From contig DYFX01000013.1 of NCBI GenBank assembly GCA_020724945.1, positions 1-19,385 on the forward strand: a DNA stretch of 19,385 bases, written 5' to 3'. A program made the translations under genes and the position numbers. The first letter of the stretch is position 1, and each line of letters begins with the position of its first letter. Positions 5,396 to 11,577 of the stretch are shown in pieces. This stretch comes from Candidatus Paceibacter sp. (GTDB taxonomy: Bacteria > Patescibacteriota > Patescibacteriia > SG8-24 > DYFX01). Below the pieces are notes generated by a model. It ran no database searches. It was not told the DNA's origin and saw only the letters and a list, made by a program, of their open reading frames with translations.

Positions 5396-6895
5396 TTATT
5401 CGGCCGTGACGGCGGGCATGATGCGGACCTCGGCCGGCGCGTCGACGGGCATGATGCGGACATCGCCCGGGACGGCGAGCAGATCCTTCGCCAGCGGCAC
5501 GGTGATGTTGGAGCGCCAGTAATCCTTCGGCGCGTTCACGACCGGGAAGATGAGCGACGGGACGGTCAGTTCGGAGCCGACGCCGCCGTTCCACTGCCAG
5601 ACGCGGGAGAAGGCCAAGGTCGGGGTGCCGAGCTCGACCTCGACGACCGTCGCGTTCTCGTGGACCCACTGGTCGCCGTTGACGCCGCCCCGCTCGGCGA
5701 CGCCGATCAGGACGCCCGCGTCGGTCTCGCCGGCATACGAGGAGACCTCGAGGTTCTGGAGGGAGAGGTTCCAAAGTCCGGTCGCGCGCTTGTGGCGCAC
5801 GTTGACATTGACATTCAGTCCGTGCGGCGCGCCGCCTTCGTCATGGACGACCTTGCCGTCGACGAGCTGCGGATAGACGACCGAGACCGTGTCGGGGAAC
5901 CAGAAACTCGACTTGTCCTCCGCGCGCAGGAGCTGGGCGCGCCACTCGTCGCGGACGATCGGGGCGCCGTAGCCGTCCTTGTCGACGCCGTACTGCGAGA
6001 GGAAACCGTCGGCGATGCGGATGGCCTCCTCGTCGGCGAGCATGTCGGCCTCCGTCAGGCGGTAGGCGTTGAAGCAGGCCTCGTCCGTGCAGGCGCGTTC
6101 CGGGTACGACCAGGTGAAGTAGTTCTCGTAGATGTTGATGGTCCCCTCCTCGGGGTTCACGCTGATGACATAGCCGTTCTCGCGGTTCTCGGCGATGCTG
6201 AACGACTGCACGGAGGCGTTCCGGGCGGCGGAGAGGTTCATGAGGCCGAGATCGAAGCCGAGAAGCGCGGAGACCGGACCGGCTCCGGCTCCGGCGCGGA
6301 CGCGGCGATAGACATCGACCTGCGCGGAAAGGCCTTCGATCGCCTCGCCCTTATAGACATGCTTGTAGACGGTCGGGATCCAGTCGCCGGGGGCGATCAT
6401 CTTGGAGTCGACCGTCGGAGAGCCGCCGGCCATCGGCGGGACGGCCGACGCCGCTCCGAGACCGCCGCCGCCCGATTCGGGACGGGCGCCGGTCGCGCCG
6501 ACGAGCGGACCGAAGGCGGTCTCCCCGACGCGCACGACGGTCGCGGCCGCGAGGCGGTCGGAACCGGTCGAAGGCGCGCCGGCGGGGCGCTGGAGCGTGC
6601 TCAAGGAGACCGCTCCGGCCACGGCGATGGCGAGGACCGCCAGGCCGGGCACCAGGTACTTATTGGTAGGCATAGTGAAGAAGGTGATGAAGGGATTGGA
6701 CGACGGGCGGGCCTGGATGCGGAGCTTGAGCTCATCGCGGAGCCGGGCGACGAAGGCCTCGTCGATGGCCGCCTCGGGTTTCGAGGCGAGCAGTTTCGCC
6801 GCGAGGGAGCGCAGCGCCGCGTCCTGCGGACGGAGTTCGGGCTCGAGCGCGTAGATCTCCTCGAGCACGGCGTCGAGATCGATGGTGTTTTTCAT
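5396..6895 (-). CDS. Membrane-anchored anti-sigma-like protein encoded with the ECF sigma factor
   Basis: A 499-residue single-pass membrane protein. Residues 1-78 are cytoplasmic and helical, with the leucine/acid-rich pattern seen in proteins that partner ECF sigma factors. Residues about 80-100 form one transmembrane helix. A Gly/Ala/Pro-rich linker follows, then a large extracytoplasmic region with Y-K-H-V-Y-K-G-E near 175-185, an acidic/aromatic section with two Cys close together (A-C-T-D-E-A-C), and many predicted beta strands. I do not recognise the ectodomain. The start codon overlaps the sigma stop as ATGA, which strongly suggests stoichiometric co-translation and an anti-sigma or signal-receiving role. 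That role is inferred from position and topology, since no classical zinc anti-sigma HxxxCxxC motif is present. The C-terminus carries two copies of V-R-I-M-P from a short DNA duplication. Confidence 0.8.
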   Translation of the reverse strand: MKNTIDLDAVLEEIYALEPELRPQDAALRSLAAKLLASKPEAAIDEAFVARLRDELKLRIQARPSSNPFITFFTMPTNKYLVPGLAVLAIAVAGAVSLSTLQRPAGAPSTGSDRLAAATVVRVGETAFGPLVGATGARPESGGGGLGAASAVPPMAGGSPTVDSKMIAPGDWIPTVYKHVYKGEAIEGLSAQVDVYRRVRAGAGAGPVSALLGFDLGLMNLSAARNASVQSFSIAENRENGYVISVNPEEGTINIYENYFTWSYPERACTDEACFNAYRLTEADMLADEEAIRIADGFLSQYGVDKDGYGAPIVRDEWRAQLLRAEDKSSFWFPDTVSVVYPQLVDGKVVHDEGGAPHGLNVNVNVRHKRATGLWNLSLQNLEVSSYAGETDAGVLIGVAERGGVNGDQWVHENATVVEVELGTPTLAFSRVWQWNGGVGSELTVPSLIFPVVNAPKDYWRSNITVPLAKDLLAVPGDVRIMPVDAPAEVRIMPAVTAE

Positions 6896-7425
6896 AGGAT
6901 GCGGTGCGTGAAGAGCATGAGCAGGAGGATGGCGGACGGCACCTCCTTGCGGAGGCGGGAGAGCGTCCGCGAGAAGGCCATCTTGCAGGCGGCCTCGGAG
7001 CGGCCGGTCAGTTCGGCGATCTCCTTATAGGAGAGGCCGTCCCAGAGCCGCAGGAAGACGAGTTCGCGCTGGTCCTTCGGGAGCGCTTGCAGGTACGGGC
7101 GGAGCGCCTCGACCCGCTCGCGGGCTTCGGCGTCGCGGGCGACATCCTCGTCGGAACGGAGGTCCCAGACATCGTCGATGTCGATCGTCTCGCGGCTGGC
7201 GCGATAGTGATCGGCGAGCGCGTTCCTGGCGATGCCGTAGATCCAGGCCGAGAAGGTGCCCCTCGACTCGTCGAAACCGTCCAGCTTGTCGAAGGCCTTG
7301 AGGAAGATCTGGCTGGTCAAGTCCTCGGCGGTCTCGCGATGCTGGGTACGGTAATAGACATACTTATAGATTTTGCGGACATAGGCGTCGTAGTGCGCCT
7401 CGAAGGCTTTGGGATCCATGGCCAT
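6892..7425 (-). CDS. ECF-type RNA polymerase sigma factor
   Basis: A 177-residue sigma-70 family factor of the extracytoplasmic-function class. Sigma region 2 covers about residues 8-75 (Y-K-Y-V-Y-Y-R, then A-E-D-L-T-S-Q-I-F-L-K-A and F-S-A-W-I-Y-G-I-A-R-N). Region 4 covers about 108-165 with the helix-turn-helix LSYKEIAELTGRSEAACK. No regions 1 or 3 are present, as expected. The C-terminal dozen residues (SAILLLMLFTHRIL) are oddly hydrophobic. The next gene overlaps as ATGA and encodes a single-pass membrane protein, the usual sigma/anti-sigma arrangement. The start is either 7425 or 7419 (MDPK), as neither has a clear Shine-Dalgarno site. A TACAAT -10 box and a 14-base palindrome lie directly upstream, so the gene may be autoregulated. 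It likely controls an envelope or stress response. Confidence 0.93.
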   Translation of the reverse strand: MAMDPKAFEAHYDAYVRKIYKYVYYRTQHRETAEDLTSQIFLKAFDKLDGFDESRGTFSAWIYGIARNALADHYRASRETIDIDDVWDLRSDEDVARDAEARERVEALRPYLQALPKDQRELVFLRLWDGLSYKEIAELTGRSEAACKMAFSRTLSRLRKEVPSAILLLMLFTHRIL

Positions 7426-7430
7426 GGATG

Positions 7431-7452
7431 CGAGAGTTCTCTCGGTATTGTA
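7431..7452 (-). promoter_or_regulatory. Promoter and palindromic element before the ECF sigma gene
   Basis: A good -10 box TACAAT lies at plus 7447-7452 on the minus strand. Between it and the ATG is the perfect palindrome CGAGAG-TT-CTCTCG (7431-7444), which covers the expected transcription start near 7440. No clear -35 is seen. The palindrome could be an operator or a 5' hairpin. Confidence 0.5.
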
Positions 7453-7487
7453 CTACGGCGCGGGCCAAGAGAGGTAACGACCCTGCG

Positions 7488-7518
7488 AAAAAAGCCCGGA
7501 ACGCGAGGGTTCCGGGCT
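7488..7518 (-). terminator. Rho-independent terminator of the Fur-ATPase-SCO5389 operon
   Basis: A perfect 10-bp stem AGCCCGGAAC / GTTCCGGGCT (plus 7493-7502 and 7509-7518) has a 6-base loop. It is followed on the minus strand by a run of T. It starts 7 bases after the stop at 7525. Confidence 0.92.
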
Positions 7519-7524
7519 AGGCAA

Positions 7525-7914
7525 CTAGCAGTCGCGCATGTCGGGCGACTGGTTCAGGATCTGCGCCTCCATCGAGACGAACTCCTGGTGGACGGGCCCA
7601 CCGATCGCCTCCGGGGCGAAGGCCGCCGACTTGTGGCAGTTCTGGAACTCCAGGCGGAAGCCGAAGTGCCGCTCGACCGCCGTACGCATGGCGCTCGAAG
7701 CGACGAGTCGCAGCAGCTCTCCGCGCGTCCCGTCGTCCATCGACGGCGGCGCGTGCAGCGAGACCTCGAGCCCCATGGCGATCTCGCTCCCATGGAACTC
7801 CATGATCCTCCAGGCCCTGGGCAGCGATTCCCGCACGACGGCCAAGAAGCCGTCAGGGGTGAGACGGCCTCGGGCGGCCTTCTCGACGATCTCGGGGGTG
7901 ACATTCAGTGACAT
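7525..7914 (-). CDS. SCO5389-family conserved protein of unknown function
   Basis: A small soluble protein of 129 residues without membrane segments. From memory it resembles the actinobacterial SCO5389 family: the N-terminus MSLNVTPEIVEKAARG, a central S-L-P-R-A-W, the block MRTAVERHFGFRLEFQNCHK (76-95) and the C-terminal tail LNQSPDMRDC are all features I associate with it. The function is unknown. Two Cys residues are notable, Cys93 in QNCH and the extreme C-terminal Cys129; with His94 they could bind a metal or form a redox pair, which is speculative. The start is supported by AGGAG 5 bases upstream. It is the third gene after Fur and the CooC-like ATPase, 71 bases behind the ATPase, and a strong terminator follows, so it probably shares their transcript. 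No promoter is evident in the 71-base gap, which holds only a GC hairpin without a T-tract. Confidence 0.8.
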   Translation of the reverse strand: MSLNVTPEIVEKAARGRLTPDGFLAVVRESLPRAWRIMEFHGSEIAMGLEVSLHAPPSMDDGTRGELLRLVASSAMRTAVERHFGFRLEFQNCHKSAAFAPEAIGGPVHQEFVSMEAQILNQSPDMRDC

Positions 7915-7985
7915 CCATGCTCCTGTTTCTCCGGCGTCCGTCGCCGGTCGCGCGCCCCGTCAAGGGCGCGGCATCGGAGACGGAA

Positions 7986-8924
7986 TCAGGAGGGGTAGCG
8001 GAACGAGGGATCGACCTGCTGTCCGAGGTCGCGGCCGACGGCGGCGTTCGCCCACGAGGCGGCGTTCTTCAGGTGGAACTCGACGGAGGCGCGGTGCATG
8101 GCGTCCCAGTCGCGCTCCGTCGCGGCGAGCGTCCCGCGCAGGACTTCGAGCCCGCCCAGGACGCGCGGCTCCAGCTCGGAGATGTCTGGCGCCTCCCCGC
8201 GTTCCATGGAACGGACGAATCCGGAACGCGGCACCGCCGCGATCAACGCGTCGCCGAGGCGCTCGCGGAGGAACGCCTCGTCGCGCGCGTCCTCGACCTT
8301 GTTGCCGACGGCGACGAGGCGGAGTCCGTAGCCGGAGGCGTACTTGGCGTACTGATCCCAGACGCCCAGCGATTGACGGGTGGGTTCGACGACGACGGCC
8401 AGCAGGTCGAACTTGGCGAAGAGTCCGGAAGCGAAGGCGTCGGCGCCGGCGGTCATGTCGACCGTGACGATGTCGTCCTTGCCGTCGATGAGATGGTTGA
8501 GCAGGAGCTCGACCGCGCCGGTCTTCGAGTGGAAACACTTCACGCCGATGTCATCGCCTTCGAACTCGCCGGTCGCGATCAGTTCCACGCCGCCGACACG
8601 GCGCGCGAACGCCGTCATGACGGGATTGCGCTCGCCGAGGCGCAGCAGCCTCGAACCGCGGCCGGGCGGGGTCGTCTTGACCATCTCGTCGGCCGAGCCG
8701 ATCAGCGGATTGTCGCCGCGCAAGTACTCCTTGAGCAGGCGCATGTCCGCGGCGAGCGGCGCAGGCGCGAAGCCTTCCGGCGCGCCGAGCGCCATCGCGA
8801 GGTGCTGGTTGATGTCGGCATCGACGGCGAGGACCCGCTTGCCGAGCAGGGCCGCATAGCGGCTGAAGAGCGCCGCGAGCGTCGTCTTACCGCTGCCGCC
8901 TTTTCCTACGAACGCGATGCGCAT
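7986..8924 (-). CDS. CooC/MinD-like deviant Walker A ATPase
   Basis: A 312-residue P-loop ATPase of the SIMIBI (MinD/ParA/CooC) class. The N-terminus MRIAFVGKGGSGKTTLA carries the deviant Walker A with the signature Lys at residue 8. V-D-A-D-I-N-Q-H-L near 37-45 is the Walker A' region, where CooC has VDADPDANL. V-T-V-D-M-T-A-G-A-D near 192-201 is the Walker B / switch region, and G-N-K-V-E-D supplies the base-binding Asn/Lys. Relatives are nickel- or metal-cofactor maturation ATPases, but this subfamily, which I also recall from Streptomyces, has no assigned role. The C-terminal part SVEFHLKNAASWANAAVG is typical of the subfamily. The start is 1 base after the Fur stop, so the two are co-translated. 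Fur linkage suggests a metal-dependent task, which is inference. No partner chromosome-partition gene is nearby, so ParA function is unlikely. Confidence 0.88.
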   Translation of the reverse strand: MRIAFVGKGGSGKTTLAALFSRYAALLGKRVLAVDADINQHLAMALGAPEGFAPAPLAADMRLLKEYLRGDNPLIGSADEMVKTTPPGRGSRLLRLGERNPVMTAFARRVGGVELIATGEFEGDDIGVKCFHSKTGAVELLLNHLIDGKDDIVTVDMTAGADAFASGLFAKFDLLAVVVEPTRQSLGVWDQYAKYASGYGLRLVAVGNKVEDARDEAFLRERLGDALIAAVPRSGFVRSMERGEAPDISELEPRVLGGLEVLRGTLAATERDWDAMHRASVEFHLKNAASWANAAVGRDLGQQVDPSFRYPS

Positions 8925-8925
8925 A

Positions 8926-9351
8926 TCAGCGGCAGTCGGCGCACAGGCCGAACAGTTCGAAGGAGTGGCGCAGGACCTTGAAGCCGGAGCGCCGGGCGAT
9001 GCGCCGTTCGGCGGCCTCGAGTTCGGCGTCGGCCTCGACATCGCTCACCGCCTCGCACTTCACGCAGACGGCGTGGTGGTGGTGCGCGCCGCCCGCGAGC
9101 TCGAAGCGCGCCGCCCGCGACTCGAACCGTACCGTGACGGCGATGCCCGCTTCGGAGAGCGCCTCGAGCTCGCGATAGACCGTGGCGCGATCGGCGCCGA
9201 CGCCGCGCTTCACCAGGATCCCCAGCACCTCCGAAGCCGAAAGCGGCGCCTCGGCTTCGGCCAAGGCCTCGATCACGGCGCGGCGCGCCGCCGTCAGGCG
9301 GCGGCCGCCGGATTTCAGTTTTTCGAGCGCCGCATGGGCCGTTTTCTTCAT
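8926..9351 (-). CDS. Fur-family metalloregulator
   Basis: A 141-residue Fur/Zur/PerR-family repressor. Residues about 1-80 form the winged helix with RRLTAARRAVIEAL and the recognition part DRATVYRELEALSEAGI (54-70). The dimerisation half carries H-H-H-H at 90-93 followed by CxxC at 96/99, and a second CxxC at 137/140, the structural zinc site of the family. Which metal or signal it senses (Fe, Zn or peroxide) cannot be read reliably. It is the first gene of an operon with the CooC-like ATPase 1 base downstream. The start has no Shine-Dalgarno site, and a consensus TTGACA promoter places the transcript start almost on the ATG, so translation is probably leaderless. Two overlapping palindromes sit between -35 and -10, which points to autoregulation. 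It diverges from the nrdDG unit. Confidence 0.94.
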   Translation of the reverse strand: MKKTAHAALEKLKSGGRRLTAARRAVIEALAEAEAPLSASEVLGILVKRGVGADRATVYRELEALSEAGIAVTVRFESRAARFELAGGAHHHHAVCVKCEAVSDVEADAELEAAERRIARRSGFKVLRHSFELFGLCADCR

Positions 9352-9359
9352 ACCGGCAC

Positions 9360-9388
9360 ACCTTACTGCGACAATGTCGCATTGTCAA
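9360..9388 (-). promoter_or_regulatory. Promoter with Fur-type operator before fur
   Basis: The minus strand has TTGACA (plus 9383-9388), exactly 17 bases, then TAAGGT (plus 9360-9365). The spacer contains the perfect 7-1-7 palindrome TGCGACA-A-TGTCGCA (9367-9381), the format of Fur-family boxes. A second perfect palindrome, GACAATG-TCG-CATTGTC (9370-9386), overlaps it by 12 bases. The ATG follows the -10 by 8 bases. Confidence 0.78.
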
Positions 9389-9413
9389 GCCCGCACGGCG
9401 CGGCCACCTATCC

Positions 9414-9461
9414 ACACTACGGCTTGTGGTATGAATGCGTTCGTACTACCATATCTAGTGT
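9414..9461 (+). promoter_or_regulatory. Two NrdR boxes over the promoter of the zinc-ribbon/nrdDG unit
   Basis: The sites ACACTACGGCTTGTGG (9414-9429) and CTACCATATCTAGTGT (9446-9461) match the 16-base NrdR box (acaCwAtATaTwGtgt) at about 11 and 12 positions. They are separated by 16 bases, the usual three-helical-turn phasing of NrdR box pairs. A possible promoter fits inside: TTGTGG (9424-9429) in box 1, 17 bases, and TACCAT (9447-9452) in box 2. Transcription would start near 9460. Confidence 0.7.
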
Positions 9462-9483
9462 ACGGTTGTGCATAAGCTTGGCT

Positions 9484-9681
9484 ATGGGCAGCTGCCTGAA
9501 CGAATACCGCTGTCGCGCGTGCAAGAAACTGCTCTTCAAGGGCCTGTTGGTCGAAGGGTCCGTCGAAGCGAAGTGCAGGAGCTGCCATGCCGTCACGGTC
9601 GTGTCCGCCACGCGCTTCAACCGGCTCCTCTGCATGATCGACCCGTGCCCCCGCCGGGTCCCGCACGAACCGAACGCCTGA
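9484..9681 (+). CDS. Com-like small zinc-ribbon protein
   Basis: A 65-residue protein with two CxxC knuckles, Cys10/Cys13 and Cys31/Cys34, spaced as in a four-Cys zinc ribbon. The block YRCRACKKLLFKG and the second knuckle AKCRSCHAV strongly resemble phage Mu Com, a small RNA-binding translational activator, and the Com-like proteins scattered in bacterial genomes. Three further Cys residues lie outside the ribbon, at positions 4, 50 and 55. The start at 9484 gives the compact Com-like protein; no good Shine-Dalgarno site precedes it. It is the first gene behind the NrdR boxes and 51 bases before nrdD, with a terminator-like hairpin in between, so it may act on the nrdD leader. That is inference. 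Codon use matches the neighbours, and no other phage gene is nearby. Confidence 0.75.
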   Translation: MGSCLNEYRCRACKKLLFKGLLVEGSVEAKCRSCHAVTVVSATRFNRLLCMIDPCPRRVPHEPNA

Positions 9682-9700
9682 CCTCCGTCCCAAGAAGCTC

Positions 9701-9736
9701 ATGAAGCTCGCGATGGCGAGTTTTTTCGTCTCATGA
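9701..9736 (+). CDS. Possible leader micro-ORF before nrdD
   Basis: An 11-codon frame (MKLAMASFFVS) whose TGA overlaps the nrdD start as ATGA. The weak AAGAAG lies upstream. A terminator-like hairpin falls inside the frame. nrdD itself lacks a Shine-Dalgarno site, so the frame may deliver ribosomes to nrdD or sense termination. Its small size means chance cannot be excluded. Confidence 0.35.
   Translation: MKLAMASFFVS
9707..9726 (+). terminator. Terminator-like hairpin / possible attenuator before nrdD
   Basis: A perfect 5-bp stem CTCGC / GCGAG (9707-9711 and 9716-9720) has a GATG loop, is extendable by an outer G-U and an A-U pair, and is followed by six T. It ends 6 bases before the nrdD ATG, between the zinc-ribbon gene and nrdD. 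The stem is short, so it is more likely partial or conditional than complete. Confidence 0.55.
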
Positions 9737-11577
9737 AATCCTCTATGCCTACGCCGCTCCCCCGCCCGACCATCGATGTCGCATCGACCATCGACGAATA
9801 TCTCGAGCGTTCGGATTGGCGCGTCCACGCCAACGCCAACCAAGGCTACTCGCTCGGCGGCATGATCCTGAACATCTCCGGCAAGATCACGGCCTCGTAC
9901 TGGCTCAACCGCGTCTATCCCGAAGGCGTCCGCCGCGCGCATGTCGAGGGCGACTTCCACATCCACGACCTGGACCTCTTCGCCGGATACTGCGCGGGCT
10001 GGAGCCTGCGACAGCTCCTTGAGGAAGGGTTCAACGGCGTGCCGGGCCGCGTCGAGTCCGGCCCCGCGAAGCACTTCGAGACGGCGCTCGGGCAGATGGT
10101 GAACTTCCTCGGCACGCTCCAGAACGAATGGGCCGGCGCGCAGGCGTTCTCGTCGTTCGACACCTTGCTCGCGCCGTACGTGAAGAACGACGGGCTCTCG
10201 TATCAGCAGGTCCGCCAGGCCGTCCAGCAGTTCGTCTTCAACCTGAATGTCCCATCGCGCTGGGGCATGCAGACGCCCTTCACCAACATCACCCTCGACT
10301 GGACCGTACCCGAGGATCTCGCGGGAACGAACCCGCGCATCGCCGGAACGCCGCAGCCGTATACCTACGCCGATTGCCGGAGCGAGATGGACATGATCAA
10401 CCGCGCGTTCATCGAGGTGATGACCGCCGGCGACGCCAAGGGGCGCGTCTTCACCTTCCCCATCCCCACCTACAACATCACCAAGGACTTCGTCTGGGAT
10501 TCGCCGAACGCCGAACTGCTCTTCGGCATGACGGCCAAATACGGCATCCCCTACTTCCAGAACTTCGTGAACTCCGCGCTCGACCCCAAGGATGTGCGCA
10601 GCATGTGCTGCCGGCTGCAGCTCGATCTCCGCGCGCTCAAGGCCCGGGGCGGCGGCCTCTTCGGCTCGGCGGAGATGACGGGCTCCGTCGGCGTCGTGAC
10701 GATCAACCTGGCGCGCATCGGATATCTCGCCGGCGACAAGGACGACTTCCTCGTCCGGCTCGGGGCGCTGATGGATCTCGCGAAGGACTCGCTCGAGATC
10801 AAGCGCGCGCAGGTGCAGAAGAACATCGACTCCGGCCTCCTGCCGTACACCAAGCGGTATCTCGGCACGCTGCGCAACCATTTCTCGACGATCGGACTCA
10901 ACGGCATGAACGAAGCCGCGCTGAACCTTCTCGGCGTCGGCATCGCCTCGCCGGAAGGGCGCGCCTTCGCGCTCGAGACGCTCGACTTCATGCGCGAGCG
11001 CCTGGTGCGCTACCAGGAAGAGACCGGCCACCTCTATAACCTCGAGGCGACCCCGGCCGAAGGCACGACCTATCGCTTCGCCAAGGAGGATCGCGCGCGC
11101 TGGCCGGACATCGCGCAGGCCGGAACGACCCAGGCGCCGTACTACACCAACTCCTCGCATCTGCCCGTCGGCCACACCGACGACCCGCTCGCGGCGCTCG
11201 ACCATCAGGACGGCCTCCAGACGCGCTATACCGGCGGCACGGTGCTGCACCTCTTCCTCGGGGAACGCGTCCGCGACTGGAAAGCCTGCGCGCGCTTCGT
11301 GCGGAAGGTCGCCGAAGGCTACCGCCTCCCCTACTTCACGCTCACGCCGACCTTCAGCGTCTGCCCCTCCCACGGCTACCTCGCCGGCGAAGTGCCGGAA
11401 TGCGCCGCGTGCGGCGCGCGCTGCGAAGTCTGGTCGCGCGTCGTCGGCTATTTCCGTCCCGTCGACCAATGGAACATCGGCAAGAGGAGCGAGTATGTCC
11501 AACGCCAGGAATATTCCATGCCCGCCGAACGCGCCTCCTATGAAGATCGCAGGACTGCAGCCCGTCAGCTTGCTTGA
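9733..11577 (+). CDS. nrdD: Anaerobic (class III) ribonucleoside-triphosphate reductase, catalytic subunit
   Basis: A 614-residue glycyl-radical enzyme reducing ribonucleotides to deoxyribonucleotides without oxygen. Visible landmarks are H-I-H-D-L near 76-80, active-site Cys87 in GYCAGWS, M-C-C at 291-293, four zinc cysteines at 544, 557, 560 and 564, and the glycyl-radical motif RVVGY with Gly572. The N-terminal ATP-cone of E. coli NrdD (712 residues) is absent, as in the shorter, Thermotoga-like class III enzymes, so dATP control through a cone is not expected. The C-terminus extends about 20 residues past the conserved GKRSEYVQRQEY. The start ATG has no Shine-Dalgarno site and overlaps a micro-ORF stop. 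The last 83 bases overlap nrdG. NrdR boxes upstream predict repression when deoxynucleotides are plentiful. Confidence 0.96.
   Translation: MKSSMPTPLPRPTIDVASTIDEYLERSDWRVHANANQGYSLGGMILNISGKITASYWLNRVYPEGVRRAHVEGDFHIHDLDLFAGYCAGWSLRQLLEEGFNGVPGRVESGPAKHFETALGQMVNFLGTLQNEWAGAQAFSSFDTLLAPYVKNDGLSYQQVRQAVQQFVFNLNVPSRWGMQTPFTNITLDWTVPEDLAGTNPRIAGTPQPYTYADCRSEMDMINRAFIEVMTAGDAKGRVFTFPIPTYNITKDFVWDSPNAELLFGMTAKYGIPYFQNFVNSALDPKDVRSMCCRLQLDLRALKARGGGLFGSAEMTGSVGVVTINLARIGYLAGDKDDFLVRLGALMDLAKDSLEIKRAQVQKNIDSGLLPYTKRYLGTLRNHFSTIGLNGMNEAALNLLGVGIASPEGRAFALETLDFMRERLVRYQEETGHLYNLEATPAEGTTYRFAKEDRARWPDIAQAGTTQAPYYTNSSHLPVGHTDDPLAALDHQDGLQTRYTGGTVLHLFLGERVRDWKACARFVRKVAEGYRLPYFTLTPTFSVCPSHGYLAGEVPECAACGARCEVWSRVVGYFRPVDQWNIGKRSEYVQRQEYSMPAERASYEDRRTAARQLA

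Noticed and set aside
4475..7030. A long plus-strand open frame of 851 codons
   Set aside because: It is antisense to the NudK-like, anti-sigma-like and sigma genes, which have clear motifs, start sites and terminators. High GC makes long antisense frames common, and the translation is a low-complexity Arg/Gly/Asp/Ala mix.
7935..7970. GC hairpin between the SCO5389-like gene and the ATPase
   Set aside because: The GCGCCC/GGGCGC stem has no T-tract, so it is not a convincing terminator; the genes are probably co-transcribed.
9400..9480. DnaA-box-like words suggesting a replication origin
   Set aside because: Only one exact and one near match occur, there is no AT-rich unwinding region or dnaA/dnaN nearby, and the NrdR box pair explains the segment better.
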